From NCBI GenBank assembly GCA_027038835.1, contig JALWGC010000007.1, forward strand, positions 1 through 44,262: a DNA stretch of 44,262 nt. The letters are read 5' to 3'. A program made the translations under genes and the position numbers. The notes beneath the pieces were generated by a model. That model worked only from the letters and a program-made list of their open reading frames with translations, was not told the DNA's origin and did not search any database. Of this stretch, positions 33,855-41,686 are shown piece after piece (positions within the stretch are counted from its first letter, which is position 1; every line of letters starts with the position of its first letter). Origin of the DNA: Helicobacteraceae bacterium (GTDB lineage: Bacteria > Campylobacterota > Campylobacteria > Campylobacterales > Sulfurimonadaceae).

Positions 33855-35186
33855 CTATTGTTGAATTTTATAATAATCTCTTTGATCCCATCCTACCATA
33901 CCCCATTTTTCCAAATCGTTTTGTAGCGATTGCATCGTTTTGTCTTTGTGGCAAGCATAGCAAGCGTTGGTTTCTTTTGGCATTTTATACATCATCGTCT
34001 GTGCCGGAGTGACGAAACCGAACATATGGGTTCGAACCGTCAAAGGGGATTTTCCTGTATGACGCCCAACTTTTGGCATATGGCACTCCACACACAAACT
34101 CCCTTTGGACGAGGGTTTGTGGTGAGTGTGTGCTTGTAGGTCTTTTTGGTGCGGTCCGATGACACTGCCGAAACTATGACATTTCAAGCACAACTTGTTA
34201 CCCGTGTTGTGCTTGGCGGTCGGCTCGAGCGTATGGGGATCGTGACAGTTGATACAGGTGATACCGTGTTTGCCTTTGATCGAATGAACGAACTCGTTAC
34301 CTTGGGTTCTGTTCTTTTTTCCCATACCGTTGGCGTAGAACTCCTTGGTTTCATGTCCGGGCATAAACGGTGCCGGCAATTTATAAGAAGCAAGCGGTTT
34401 TCCGGGCTGATACCCAAGCGGATAATCTCTTGCATCTTTGTACAGAGCGTTCATGGGCTCTGTTTTGAGTCTGTAGTCCCTGTTTCTCATGTGGCATTGC
34501 AGACAGACCTCGTTTTGACGAACGGGGTCGAGAAGCGACGCTATGAAAACTTTCGACTTTGGTTCTTCGACATGATTGGAGCCGGGGCCATGACACGCTT
34601 CGCAAGCGATACCCGGTTCAACCCTTTTTTGTACCGCCATATACCCTGTAAAATGGCATCCATCACACGCCTTGGAAGTTGGAAACTCCTTGTTGTCATG
34701 TGGATAAACCGGTTTGTACCAGTACTTCCACGGTTTGAAATGTTGCCATTTACCGGTTTGAACGTTCCACTGATAGTTTCCAAGCCTATAGTCCTCTTTA
34801 CCGTCGATTTTCGCCGGTATCATGTAGCGCTGTTTGAACTTGCCACCGATTGTATATACGGCATCTTGTAAACGAAAATCCGCATCTTCTGGAAGTTTGG
34901 AAAAATCCGCAACGACACAGCTTGGGTCTTTTTCGATATCTTGAATCATTTTTGGATGTTGCGAGTGAGCCCACCGGTCGTAGTTCTCCTTATGGCACTC
35001 CCTACACTTCGAAGAGCCGACATACGTCGCTTTGGTTTGTGCATCCGGCTGGAGGTCTCGCTCCAAACTCACTCTTGGTTTTGTCAGCTGTTCGTAATAA
35101 GGCAGCAGTTTCGCCACCTTCTCATACCCTACATACCCACCGACGAAAATTACGGCAACAATCACCCCTATTAGAAACTTTTTCAT
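33855..35186 (-). CDS. Octaheme c-type cytochrome, membrane-anchored
   Basis: The 443-residue protein has an uncleaved-type N-terminal helix (FLIGVIVAVIFVGGYVGY) and eight CxxCH haem-binding motifs: CRECH, CDGCH, CEACH, CLQCH, CINCH, CLKCH, CVECH and CYACH, running from about residue 60 to near 420. It would sit on the periplasmic side and carry electrons or reduce/oxidise small nitrogen or sulfur compounds. It does not obviously match hydroxylamine oxidoreductase or octaheme tetrathionate reductase; cytochrome c-554-like multihaem proteins are the nearest general class. It lies 14 bases after a transglutaminase-like gene and nine before the EAL gene. Confidence 0.9.
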   Translation of the reverse strand: MKKFLIGVIVAVIFVGGYVGYEKVAKLLPYYEQLTKPRVSLERDLQPDAQTKATYVGSSKCRECHKENYDRWAHSQHPKMIQDIEKDPSCVVADFSKLPEDADFRLQDAVYTIGGKFKQRYMIPAKIDGKEDYRLGNYQWNVQTGKWQHFKPWKYWYKPVYPHDNKEFPTSKACDGCHFTGYMAVQKRVEPGIACEACHGPGSNHVEEPKSKVFIASLLDPVRQNEVCLQCHMRNRDYRLKTEPMNALYKDARDYPLGYQPGKPLASYKLPAPFMPGHETKEFYANGMGKKNRTQGNEFVHSIKGKHGITCINCHDPHTLEPTAKHNTGNKLCLKCHSFGSVIGPHQKDLQAHTHHKPSSKGSLCVECHMPKVGRHTGKSPLTVRTHMFGFVTPAQTMMYKMPKETNACYACHKDKTMQSLQNDLEKWGMVGWDQRDYYKIQQ

Positions 35187-35200
35187 TCAAACACCCTTTC

Positions 35201-36814
35201 TCAACGAAGCGTTACATAGATAAAATCTTCAGGCATTTTGCCTCTAAATTGCGGCATCGCCAAGCCGATAGGTGCGTTGATATAGGTAGGGTCGGCAACG
35301 ACGAACTCTTTGTTGTTGATGCGTACTTTATCTCCACTAAGCGGCACATACAATGCAGTCGCCATATGGTTTGGATATTTGATACCTAAAACCGGAACAC
35401 CAAAAAGCTCTTTAGTCAAATAAGAGTACAAAATAGCTCTGTCTTCACAATCGCTTGCATCGTAGTAGAGGGTCTCTTCGGCAAACATCACTTTCTCTCT
35501 GCCAAATTGTTGCTGGTCGGTTTGGTACTCAAAAGCGTTTTGAACGAAATTCAAAACGAAATTCATCGCTTCCGCCGCCTTTTTACCGTTTATGTACTTA
35601 CGCAAAGACTCCGCTATGCTTGCGTATGTCAGATTGTCCACGGGCGCATTGAAAAAAGTCGGATAATCCGCTTGCGGGTATGTAGCGAAAAAATCGAGCA
35701 AATTTTTGTTGTACTTGTACGTGATGTCGTATTTTTTCCCCAAGTAGGTGAAATGCAATTTTTTCGTTCTATACGCAGGTTCGAAAACCGGTAAAGACTT
35801 CAAAGCCAAGTCAAGCGGTTTGGTTGCATTTGGATAGTTTTGTCTATACGAAAGCACCGAACCGATGTTACCTTTGTTGTAGTGGGAAACGACATAATAG
35901 CGTTTTTTGCCAAAGCGGAAATTCGGCGTTGAGTAGATAACTTTTTTCGAATAGTACATCGTTATTACATGACCTCTACTAAGCCCGACTTTCACCGCGT
36001 AACCGAGTTTGTTGAACACGAACCAATCGAAAAGCTGCGCTTCGTCTTCGTATTTGTACAGATTGTGCGCTATTTTGTCCACAAGCAGGTACAACCCCCA
36101 GTCGTTGAGGTTCAAGCTGCTTTTTATCGCTTTTATGTTTCTTAAAAGCGGTTCGTACTCGCTGGCCGCTACGGTGTCGAAATAGTTCGATATCCCTTTT
36201 TGCGTATTTGGATAGAATCGTGCGTTTTTCATTTTTTTCGGTATGTCAAAACCGAGTTTCGAGCCGAAAAAGTCGAATTCGACATCTCTTTTTACGACAA
36301 CTGCCGGTTTCTTCGGAGGTTTTTGCACGACTATCTGCGGTTTTGCAGATGGTTTTTTTGCAACGACCTCTTGCTCTTTAGGGGTTTTCTTTGCTACCAC
36401 TTTCGGTTTTGGTTTTTTCGCAGGCTCTTTAAGAGGCGGTTTTACCGGCGGAGTCACGACAACTTGGGGTGGAAGTTTGGGTTTTTTTATCTTTGGAAGC
36501 GGTTTAAGGTGTATGAGAACCTTCGGCCCTACTTTTGGAGCCGGCTTTTGTTTTGTTTTTGGAACGCTCTTTGGCTTCGGTTTTTCATAAAGCGGCGCAC
36601 TGACAAACTTGCGGTACGCTTCCCATTGCGCTTTTAGATACCCGGCAAACGCCCTGTCACGCTCATCTTTGTACTGTTTGTACGACTCGGCTTGCCGTTT
36701 TTTGAACTCGCTAAACGTTTCTGCATGAAGCATCACTCCAACACTTAGCAAAACCAGACTAAAACGGCCAAACAGCTTGAAGCATTTTCGTTCCCCATCC
36801 TTGTTTCGTAGCAC
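35201..36814 (-). CDS. Exported transglutaminase-like protein with coiled N-terminus and Pro/Lys linker
   Basis: A signal peptide ends at MLHA, followed by a helical segment with repeated Tyr-Lys/Phe-Lys units (FSEFKKRQAESYKQYKDERD, then YLKAQWEAYRKF) like that of the lytic transglycosylase at 619. A linker of about 110 residues rich in Pro, Lys and Val follows. The globular C-terminal part ends in a transglutaminase-like triad: Cys in YDASDCEDRAIL, His in YPNHMATAL, Asp in FVVADPTY. Such domains act as peptidases or cross-linkers in the envelope. GTG at 36814 with AAGGAG is the preferred start; the frame is open to 36853. It overlaps flgH by 56 bases. Confidence 0.8.
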   Translation of the reverse strand: MLRNKDGERKCFKLFGRFSLVLLSVGVMLHAETFSEFKKRQAESYKQYKDERDRAFAGYLKAQWEAYRKFVSAPLYEKPKPKSVPKTKQKPAPKVGPKVLIHLKPLPKIKKPKLPPQVVVTPPVKPPLKEPAKKPKPKVVAKKTPKEQEVVAKKPSAKPQIVVQKPPKKPAVVVKRDVEFDFFGSKLGFDIPKKMKNARFYPNTQKGISNYFDTVAASEYEPLLRNIKAIKSSLNLNDWGLYLLVDKIAHNLYKYEDEAQLFDWFVFNKLGYAVKVGLSRGHVITMYYSKKVIYSTPNFRFGKKRYYVVSHYNKGNIGSVLSYRQNYPNATKPLDLALKSLPVFEPAYRTKKLHFTYLGKKYDITYKYNKNLLDFFATYPQADYPTFFNAPVDNLTYASIAESLRKYINGKKAAEAMNFVLNFVQNAFEYQTDQQQFGREKVMFAEETLYYDASDCEDRAILYSYLTKELFGVPVLGIKYPNHMATALYVPLSGDKVRINNKEFVVADPTYINAPIGLAMPQFRGKMPEDFIYVTLR

Positions 36815-37481
36815 GGTCCACGTCTCCTTCCGTTTTGTATAGTATCTTCGCATCGCTCATTTTGTCGGAGCTTATTTTGTTGAACTGGTCGATATCGTAC
36901 GGTCTTATAACTCCGCTTACTTGGATAATCTGCTTTTGGTCGTCTATAAGAATCTCTCTTTTGCCGGAGACGAAAATATTTCCGTTCTCCAGCACTTTGA
37001 CCACTCGAGCACTTACCGTCGTAGTGAACGACGCATCTTTTGTCGCACTGCCTTGACCTTTGAACTGGTTGTTGGTCGAAGCGGCGAAACTCGTTCCCAA
37101 AACACCGTTTAGGTTATTGACATGGGAGTTGATGGCACCGTTGGTTCCCGCACTTGTAAACGTCCCTCCTCCAAGCGCCGTAGTGTCGCTTTTTGAAAGT
37201 TGTTTCTGCCCTGTCGTCGAACTTCGTGCCGTCTCTTTGATCACTATCGTGACGATATCGTTCACCCGCATCGCTTTATGGTCGCAAAAAAGCGGGTTGT
37301 CCCCTTGACCAAATATACTCCCCGGAGCCGCAAAGTTCTTTTTTTCCTCTTTTGGAGGCATCTCTTCGACATACTTCGGCGGTTCGAAATCTATTTCAGG
37401 TTCGGTAAGATTCGCCGTACAACCTGTAAAAAACACTATAGCATAAAATATTATAAAAACCGATAAAACACTCTTTTGCAT
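36759..37481 (-). CDS. flgH: Flagellar L-ring protein FlgH
   Basis: The 240-residue lipoprotein has lipobox FFTGC, then GSIFGQGDNPLFCDHKAMRVND and VKVLENGNIFVSGKREILID, hallmarks of FlgH. It forms the outer-membrane L-ring bushing around the flagellar rod. Its end overlaps the downstream transglutaminase-like gene. A sigma-54-type promoter lies upstream, in keeping with control of rod and ring genes by RpoN in Campylobacter. Confidence 0.97.
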   Translation of the reverse strand: MQKSVLSVFIIFYAIVFFTGCTANLTEPEIDFEPPKYVEEMPPKEEKKNFAAPGSIFGQGDNPLFCDHKAMRVNDIVTIVIKETARSSTTGQKQLSKSDTTALGGGTFTSAGTNGAINSHVNNLNGVLGTSFAASTNNQFKGQGSATKDASFTTTVSARVVKVLENGNIFVSGKREILIDDQKQIIQVSGVIRPYDIDQFNKISSDKMSDAKILYKTEGDVDRATKQGWGTKMLQAVWPF

Positions 37482-37517
37482 CTACTTCGACTCCGTAATT
37501 ATTTCGATATAATTCCA

Positions 37518-37537
37518 AAAGCAAAAACAATACCAAA
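37518..37537 (-). promoter_or_regulatory. Sigma-54-type promoter for flgH
   Basis: Minus-strand TTTTGGTATTG then TTTTTGCTTTT has the invariant GG (37534-37533) and GC (37522-37521) exactly ten bases apart. TTTGCTT is a good -12 element; the -24 element TTGGTAT departs from TTGGCAC at two positions. The start would be near 37509, about 28 bases before the flgH ATG. It lies just upstream of the yqeY start on the other strand. Confidence 0.6.
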
Positions 37538-37547
37538 AGGAACAACG

Positions 37548-37991
37548 ATGAGTCTCAAAGAGCAAATCAACCAAGACCTAAAAGCGGCTATGAAAGCCAA
37601 AGACACCCAAAAAAGAGACGCACTCAGACTGCTTACAAGCGCATTCAAGCAAATAGAAGTGGACGAAAGAAAAGAACTAAGCGACGAAGATGTCGTCAAA
37701 ATCATTCAAAAACAGGTCAAACAAAGAAACGACTCCATAGCCCAATACAAAGAAGCGGGGCGAGACGACCTTGTTGCCAAAGAACAAGCGGAAATCGACT
37801 GCTACACTTGCTACCTTCCAAAACAACTAAGTGACGACGAACTGCAAATGCGACTTCGAAAAATCATAGAGCAAGTGGGTGCTACCTCCATGAAAGATAT
37901 GGGCAAAGTAATGGGCGCTGCGACCAAAGAACTCGCAGGTAAAGCCGACGGCAAACGGATAAACGCTGCGGTAAAATCGCTTCTTAGCTAA
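37548..37991 (+). CDS. yqeY: GatB/YqeY domain protein
   Basis: The 147-residue protein (MSLKEQINQDLKAAMKAKD) contains the helical YqeY domain found at the C-terminus of GatB, with RLLTSAFKQIEVDERKELSD and KDMGKVMGAATKELAGKADG. YqeY is thought to be a tRNA-binding partner in amidotransferase-type reactions, but its own role is unsettled. ATG at 37548 with AAAAGG upstream is the start; open frame further 5' lies in the flgH promoter region and is not coding. Confidence 0.93.
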   Translation: MSLKEQINQDLKAAMKAKDTQKRDALRLLTSAFKQIEVDERKELSDEDVVKIIQKQVKQRNDSIAQYKEAGRDDLVAKEQAEIDCYTCYLPKQLSDDELQMRLRKIIEQVGATSMKDMGKVMGAATKELAGKADGKRINAAVKSLLS

Positions 37992-37999
37992 CTCCAACG

Positions 38000-38015
38000 G
38001 GGCTGCGTTGCCCCA
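38000..38015 (+). terminator. Short GC hairpin after yqeY
   Basis: GGGGC (38000-38004), loop TGCGTT, GCCCC (38011-38015), eight bases after the yqeY stop. Only a delayed T run (from about 38026) follows, so termination efficiency is doubtful. Confidence 0.3.
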
Positions 38016-38127
38016 AAACACCTCTTTTTCACTCCCAATCCCTCCAAAAAAAGACACATTTTTTTACAATCGGTAGCATCCAAGTGCAAGAAAGCTTGAG
38101 TTTATATTATCTTAAACTTTTAACAAG

Positions 38128-38133
38128 TATAAT
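38128..38133 (+). promoter_or_regulatory. -10 box for the sulfide-oxidation cluster
   Basis: TATAAT (38128-38133), in context AAGTATAATTTGC, sits 35 bases before the first ATG at 38169, with AAAAGGAAA as ribosome site. The DNA upstream (38085-38127) is AT-rich with a CAAG-AAAG-CTTG dyad that could bind a regulator. Confidence 0.65.
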
Positions 38134-38168
38134 TTGCACTTAAGAATTTCATAACAAAAGGAAATACA

Positions 38169-38507
38169 ATGGCAATTTCATTCAAAAAAGCAGCTTTCGC
38201 GGCTATCATCGGATTGGGTCTTATCGCTACATCTGCAAATGCGGATGCGAACAAAGGGAAAAGAATCTACCAAAAGAAACTCAAAAGCGTTTGCGGTTTC
38301 TCCGGTGCGGTTTTTGCCGCTAAGCATACACAAGACGAGTGGGCGGAAGCAAAAGACGAAGGTAAACTCGGTGAAGTAATGACAGAAGCTTGTCCTGCAG
38401 GGAAAAAGTTTTTCGAAAGCGACAAATTCAAGAAAAAATTCTCTTCACACCTTTACGACTTCGTACATGACTTCGCAAGCGACAGCGGGAACATCCCTTC
38501 TTGCTAA
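38169..38507 (+). CDS. Small exported cytochrome-like protein without a haem motif
   Basis: The 112-residue protein has a signal peptide ending ATSANA. The mature part opens ANKGKRIYQKKLKSVCGFSG, which looks like the first helix of a class I cytochrome c (GKxIYxKKC), but there is no CxxCH. Three cysteines remain (SVC, EAC and the C-terminal residue). It may be a former cytochrome fold kept for protein binding or thiol chemistry. It is first in line ahead of a DUF3373 barrel and SQR, so a periplasmic role with sulfide or polysulfide is a reasonable guess. Confidence 0.8.
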   Translation: MAISFKKAAFAAIIGLGLIATSANADANKGKRIYQKKLKSVCGFSGAVFAAKHTQDEWAEAKDEGKLGEVMTEACPAGKKFFESDKFKKKFSSHLYDFVHDFASDSGNIPSC

Positions 38508-38531
38508 TTGGTCGTTTCTCCTAAACAACCC

Positions 38532-38555
38532 GGTATAAGCCTCGATGCTTATACC
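38532..38555 (+). promoter_or_regulatory. Strong intercistronic stem-loop
   Basis: GGTATAAGC (38532-38540), loop CTCGAT, GCTTATACC (38547-38555): a perfect 9-bp stem between the cytochrome-like gene and the DUF3373 gene. No T tract follows. It could protect the upstream message or partly terminate transcription so that the first small gene is made in excess. Confidence 0.6.
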
Positions 38556-38588
38556 ACCCCTCCAAACGAAACAACATAAGGATGCTAT

Positions 38589-39953
38589 ATGAAAAAAACG
38601 TTACTTTCTCTCGCAGTTTTAAGTGGTTTATCACTCAATGCTTTTGGCGATGAAATCTCCGACTTGAAAGAGCAAATCAAAACATTGACTGATAAAGTCA
38701 ACAAACTCGAAAAAAAACAAAAACGTACAAACAAAACACTTACGAAAGTCAAACAGCACGATGCACATGACAATATCAAGTGGAGTATCGATTTTCGTAC
38801 CGCTTACGACAATCTCAACTACAAACTAAAAGGTGGCGGCAGTGTTAGCAACCCTTCCTTGCTTACAAGCAGACTGTGGCTTGGCATGGCAGCCGCTCCG
38901 ACACCGAAACTCTCTTTCAAAGGTCAGTTGGCCGTTTACAACACTTGGGGCGGGAACCGTCTTCCTCAAGACGATCAGTTCCAAAACGTCAACTGGCGCT
39001 CAAGTTCGAAAGCTGACGATATCAAACTAAAGGTGAGAAACGCGTACTTCGTTTACAGAATCACCGACGGTGAACATCCCATCAGCATCAGTGCCGGTCG
39101 CCGACCTGCTACGGATGGATTTTTGGCAAACCACAGAGAAGGTCTAAAAGAACCGGGTTCACCGTTAGCGCACATAACCAACATGGAAGTCGATGGCGCG
39201 ATGATAAGAATAGGCAATGCGTTTGGTCTTGAAGGTTCTTATGTAAAATTCGTACTTGGTCGTTCCTACACAAACATCAATCAACCTTCTTACTCCGGTA
39301 CACCGTACACCGATGTCAACTCCACAGATGCAAACGTGAACTTTTTTGTCATACCGATGAGCATCTACAACGACGGACAATTCAACCTTATGGCTCAATA
39401 TACCGCTATATTCGATTTCATGGGGGTCGATAAAAAAAGCAAACAACCTACAACCGGTGCCGGTATGAAACATATGGGAGCACTTTCTCTTGAAATAAAC
39501 GGTTTGAATGAAGATATCGATTTTCTTGACAGTTCCACACTTTTTGCATCCGTCGCATTTACGACAAGCGATCCAAAAGACGGCTACACGATGTTAGGGA
39601 GAAGCGAAAAGAAAACAGGGTACAGTTTTTGGGCAGGGTTTATCTTCCCGGACACTTTTACCGACGATGGAACAATCGGATTGGAATACAACTACGGATC
39701 GAAATTTTGGGCTCCTATGACTTGGGCTGAAGACACGATGAGCAGTTCGAAAATCGCCACTCGTGGAAATGCGTACGAAGCGTACTGGAATCTACCGTTT
39801 GAAGGCGGACACTTCTCTACACAGCTTCGCTATACCTATATGGATTACCGGTATAAATCGAACATCGAAGAGTTTTGGGCGTCACCAGAGTTGCAAGACG
39901 GAGATGCTAAAAGCGTTCAAGATGTCAGATTTTACTTAAGATACACATACTAA
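38589..39953 (+). CDS. DUF3373-type outer-membrane beta-barrel protein
   Basis: The 454-residue protein has a signal peptide (ending AFG), a short coiled coil (ISDLKEQIKTLTDKVNKLEK) and a barrel of alternating strands ending in an aromatic residue (FYLRYTY). RTAYDNLNYKLKGG and SAGRRPATDGFLANHREG fit the DUF3373 family found in Campylobacterota and metal- or sulfur-metabolising deltaproteobacteria. The coiled coil suggests a trimeric porin with a periplasmic stalk. Cargo is unknown; position before SQR suggests a sulfur compound or polysulfide passage. Confidence 0.85.
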   Translation: MKKTLLSLAVLSGLSLNAFGDEISDLKEQIKTLTDKVNKLEKKQKRTNKTLTKVKQHDAHDNIKWSIDFRTAYDNLNYKLKGGGSVSNPSLLTSRLWLGMAAAPTPKLSFKGQLAVYNTWGGNRLPQDDQFQNVNWRSSSKADDIKLKVRNAYFVYRITDGEHPISISAGRRPATDGFLANHREGLKEPGSPLAHITNMEVDGAMIRIGNAFGLEGSYVKFVLGRSYTNINQPSYSGTPYTDVNSTDANVNFFVIPMSIYNDGQFNLMAQYTAIFDFMGVDKKSKQPTTGAGMKHMGALSLEINGLNEDIDFLDSSTLFASVAFTTSDPKDGYTMLGRSEKKTGYSFWAGFIFPDTFTDDGTIGLEYNYGSKFWAPMTWAEDTMSSSKIATRGNAYEAYWNLPFEGGHFSTQLRYTYMDYRYKSNIEEFWASPELQDGDAKSVQDVRFYLRYTY

Positions 39954-39978
39954 CCAAACAAAAGAAAGGGAAAGGGAC

Positions 39979-41424
39979 ATGAAACCAACGAAAGAGACAG
40001 AATTTTTAAACGAAATTATCAACAAGAAAGAGGGGCTTAGTCGTCGTGACGCTCTGAAGATTATGGGTATCTCGCCAATTGCTGCTGGTGTTTTGGCAAG
40101 TGCTGGAAGCGGTAGCGTAACGGAAGCAAAAGCATCTGATGCGGAAGGGAAAATCGTCATCGTCGGTGGAGGTGCCGGAGGGATAATGGCACTTGCAAGA
40201 CTCCATCGTGCTCTTTCAAATCCTAACATTACATTGATCGCACCGAATGAAATCCATATTTATCAACCCGGTCAAGTTTTTGTCGCAGCAGGTGAAATGA
40301 CTACAGATGACCTGTTCAAAGAAAACAAAAACTTCATCCCGGACGATGTCAACTGGATCAAAGACGAAGTAGCGACTTTCGACCCAGATAACAACAAAGT
40401 CGTCACGAAATCGGGTCAAGAAGTAAGCTACGACTATCTCGTCGTCGCGACCGGTCTTCAGTACCACTACGAATGGATCGAAGGTTTGACAGAAGACATG
40501 ATCGGTAAAAACGGTATCACTTCGGTTTATCTCAACAATCCTGCGGATGGAACCGCAAAAGGTGGTGAGCTTACTTGGAAATGGTTCAACGAACTCAAAG
40601 AAGCGGCGAAAAAAGGTAAACCGAAAGTTATCTGTACGCAACCTGCAACACCTATCAAATGTGGCGGTGCTCCGCAAAAAATCCTCTACCTTAGTGACGA
40701 CTACCTCAAAAGAGACGGCTTGACTGCCGATTTCACGTTCGCGACAAACGGCGGAAAACTTTTTGGACTCCCTGAAGTGAACGAAACACTTGTAAAAGAG
40801 GTGCAGCCAAGATACGGCAACATCACCAACAAGTTCAAACACAACCTCGTAGCGATCGATGCGGAGAAAAAACTCGCGACTTTCGAGCATAAATACGAAG
40901 TCAAGGGTGAGTACGACGAAGACCTCGAAGAATACGACATGATCCAAAAAACCGAAAGAGTCACCCTCCCTTACGATTTCATCCATATCGTTCCACCGAT
41001 GGCGGGTGTCGATGCGGTAGCGAACTCCAAACTTGCATGGCAAAAAGGTAGCGGTAAAGGCTGGCTCGAAGTTGACCAATACACTCTCCAACATAGACGC
41101 TACAAAAACGTCTTCGGTATCGGTGACATCTGTGGTGTACCAAAAGGAAAAACAGGTGGTTCGGCGCGCCACCACGGACCTATCATGGTCGCTAACCTCA
41201 TATCGGTCATGGAAGGAAAAGAACCAAAAGAAAAATTCGACGGTTACACCGTGTGTCCTCTTAAAACCCAATACGGAAAAATCATCCTTGCGGAATTCAA
41301 CTACAAAGGAGCAGCTCCGTCGTTCCCACTTGCAGTCGGTGAACAAAGATGGTTATGGTGGGCGTTTGACCTTTATATGCTCGAGCCTATGTACTGGTAC
41401 TTGATGCTAAGAGGCTTGATGTAA
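39979..41424 (+). CDS. sqr: Tat-exported sulfide:quinone oxidoreductase
   Basis: The 481-residue flavoprotein has an N-terminal twin-arginine signal (LSRRDALKIMG then a hydrophobic stretch to about residue 48). FAD motifs IVIVGGGAGGIMALARL and FGIGDICGVPKGKTGG follow. Redox cysteines are seen in CTQPATPIKCGGAP and GYTVCPLKTQYG, as in SQR; the C-terminus has amphipathic, Trp-rich membrane-binding segments. It oxidises sulfide to polysulfide/sulfur and reduces quinone. The Tat signal means it acts on the periplasmic face. AAGGGA precedes the ATG. Confidence 0.92.
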   Translation: MKPTKETEFLNEIINKKEGLSRRDALKIMGISPIAAGVLASAGSGSVTEAKASDAEGKIVIVGGGAGGIMALARLHRALSNPNITLIAPNEIHIYQPGQVFVAAGEMTTDDLFKENKNFIPDDVNWIKDEVATFDPDNNKVVTKSGQEVSYDYLVVATGLQYHYEWIEGLTEDMIGKNGITSVYLNNPADGTAKGGELTWKWFNELKEAAKKGKPKVICTQPATPIKCGGAPQKILYLSDDYLKRDGLTADFTFATNGGKLFGLPEVNETLVKEVQPRYGNITNKFKHNLVAIDAEKKLATFEHKYEVKGEYDEDLEEYDMIQKTERVTLPYDFIHIVPPMAGVDAVANSKLAWQKGSGKGWLEVDQYTLQHRRYKNVFGIGDICGVPKGKTGGSARHHGPIMVANLISVMEGKEPKEKFDGYTVCPLKTQYGKIILAEFNYKGAAPSFPLAVGEQRWLWWAFDLYMLEPMYWYLMLRGLM

Positions 41425-41425
41425 G

Positions 41426-41665
41426 ATGAAAAAGGTCTTGATAAGAGAAACGGCAATCTTTGCCGTTTTGCTTGTCGTCCTTGCATTGGCGATCCATCCG
41501 GACTTGCTGCACACTCCAACTGAAAGATTTTCCCGCATGGTAGATGCACGGAACTACTACCACCCCTTTTTATACACTTTTTTAGTCTATGCCGTACTTT
41601 TTATCATACGTTTTATAGTAAAAAAGGTATTTTCTCTTACCCGAAAACTCAAACGCTCATCGTGA
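41426..41665 (+). CDS. Small two-helix membrane protein coupled to sqr
   Basis: The 79-residue protein starts one base after the sqr stop (TAAGATG), so it is translated with it. It has two membrane segments (AIFAVLLVVLALAI and FLYTFLVYAVLFIIRFIV) joined by a loop with TERFSRMVDARNYYHP, and a basic cytoplasmic tail. No family is recognised. It may anchor or assist SQR at the membrane. Confidence 0.82.
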   Translation: MKKVLIRETAIFAVLLVVLALAIHPDLLHTPTERFSRMVDARNYYHPFLYTFLVYAVLFIIRFIVKKVFSLTRKLKRSS

Positions 41666-41686
41666 TTCAACCGGTTTTATTACTCC

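Noticed and set aside
40216-41346. Long (376-codon) open frame on the minus strand opposite sqr
   Set aside because: Phe/Val/Asp-rich shadow of the sqr coding strand with no recognisable domain; sqr is clearly real.
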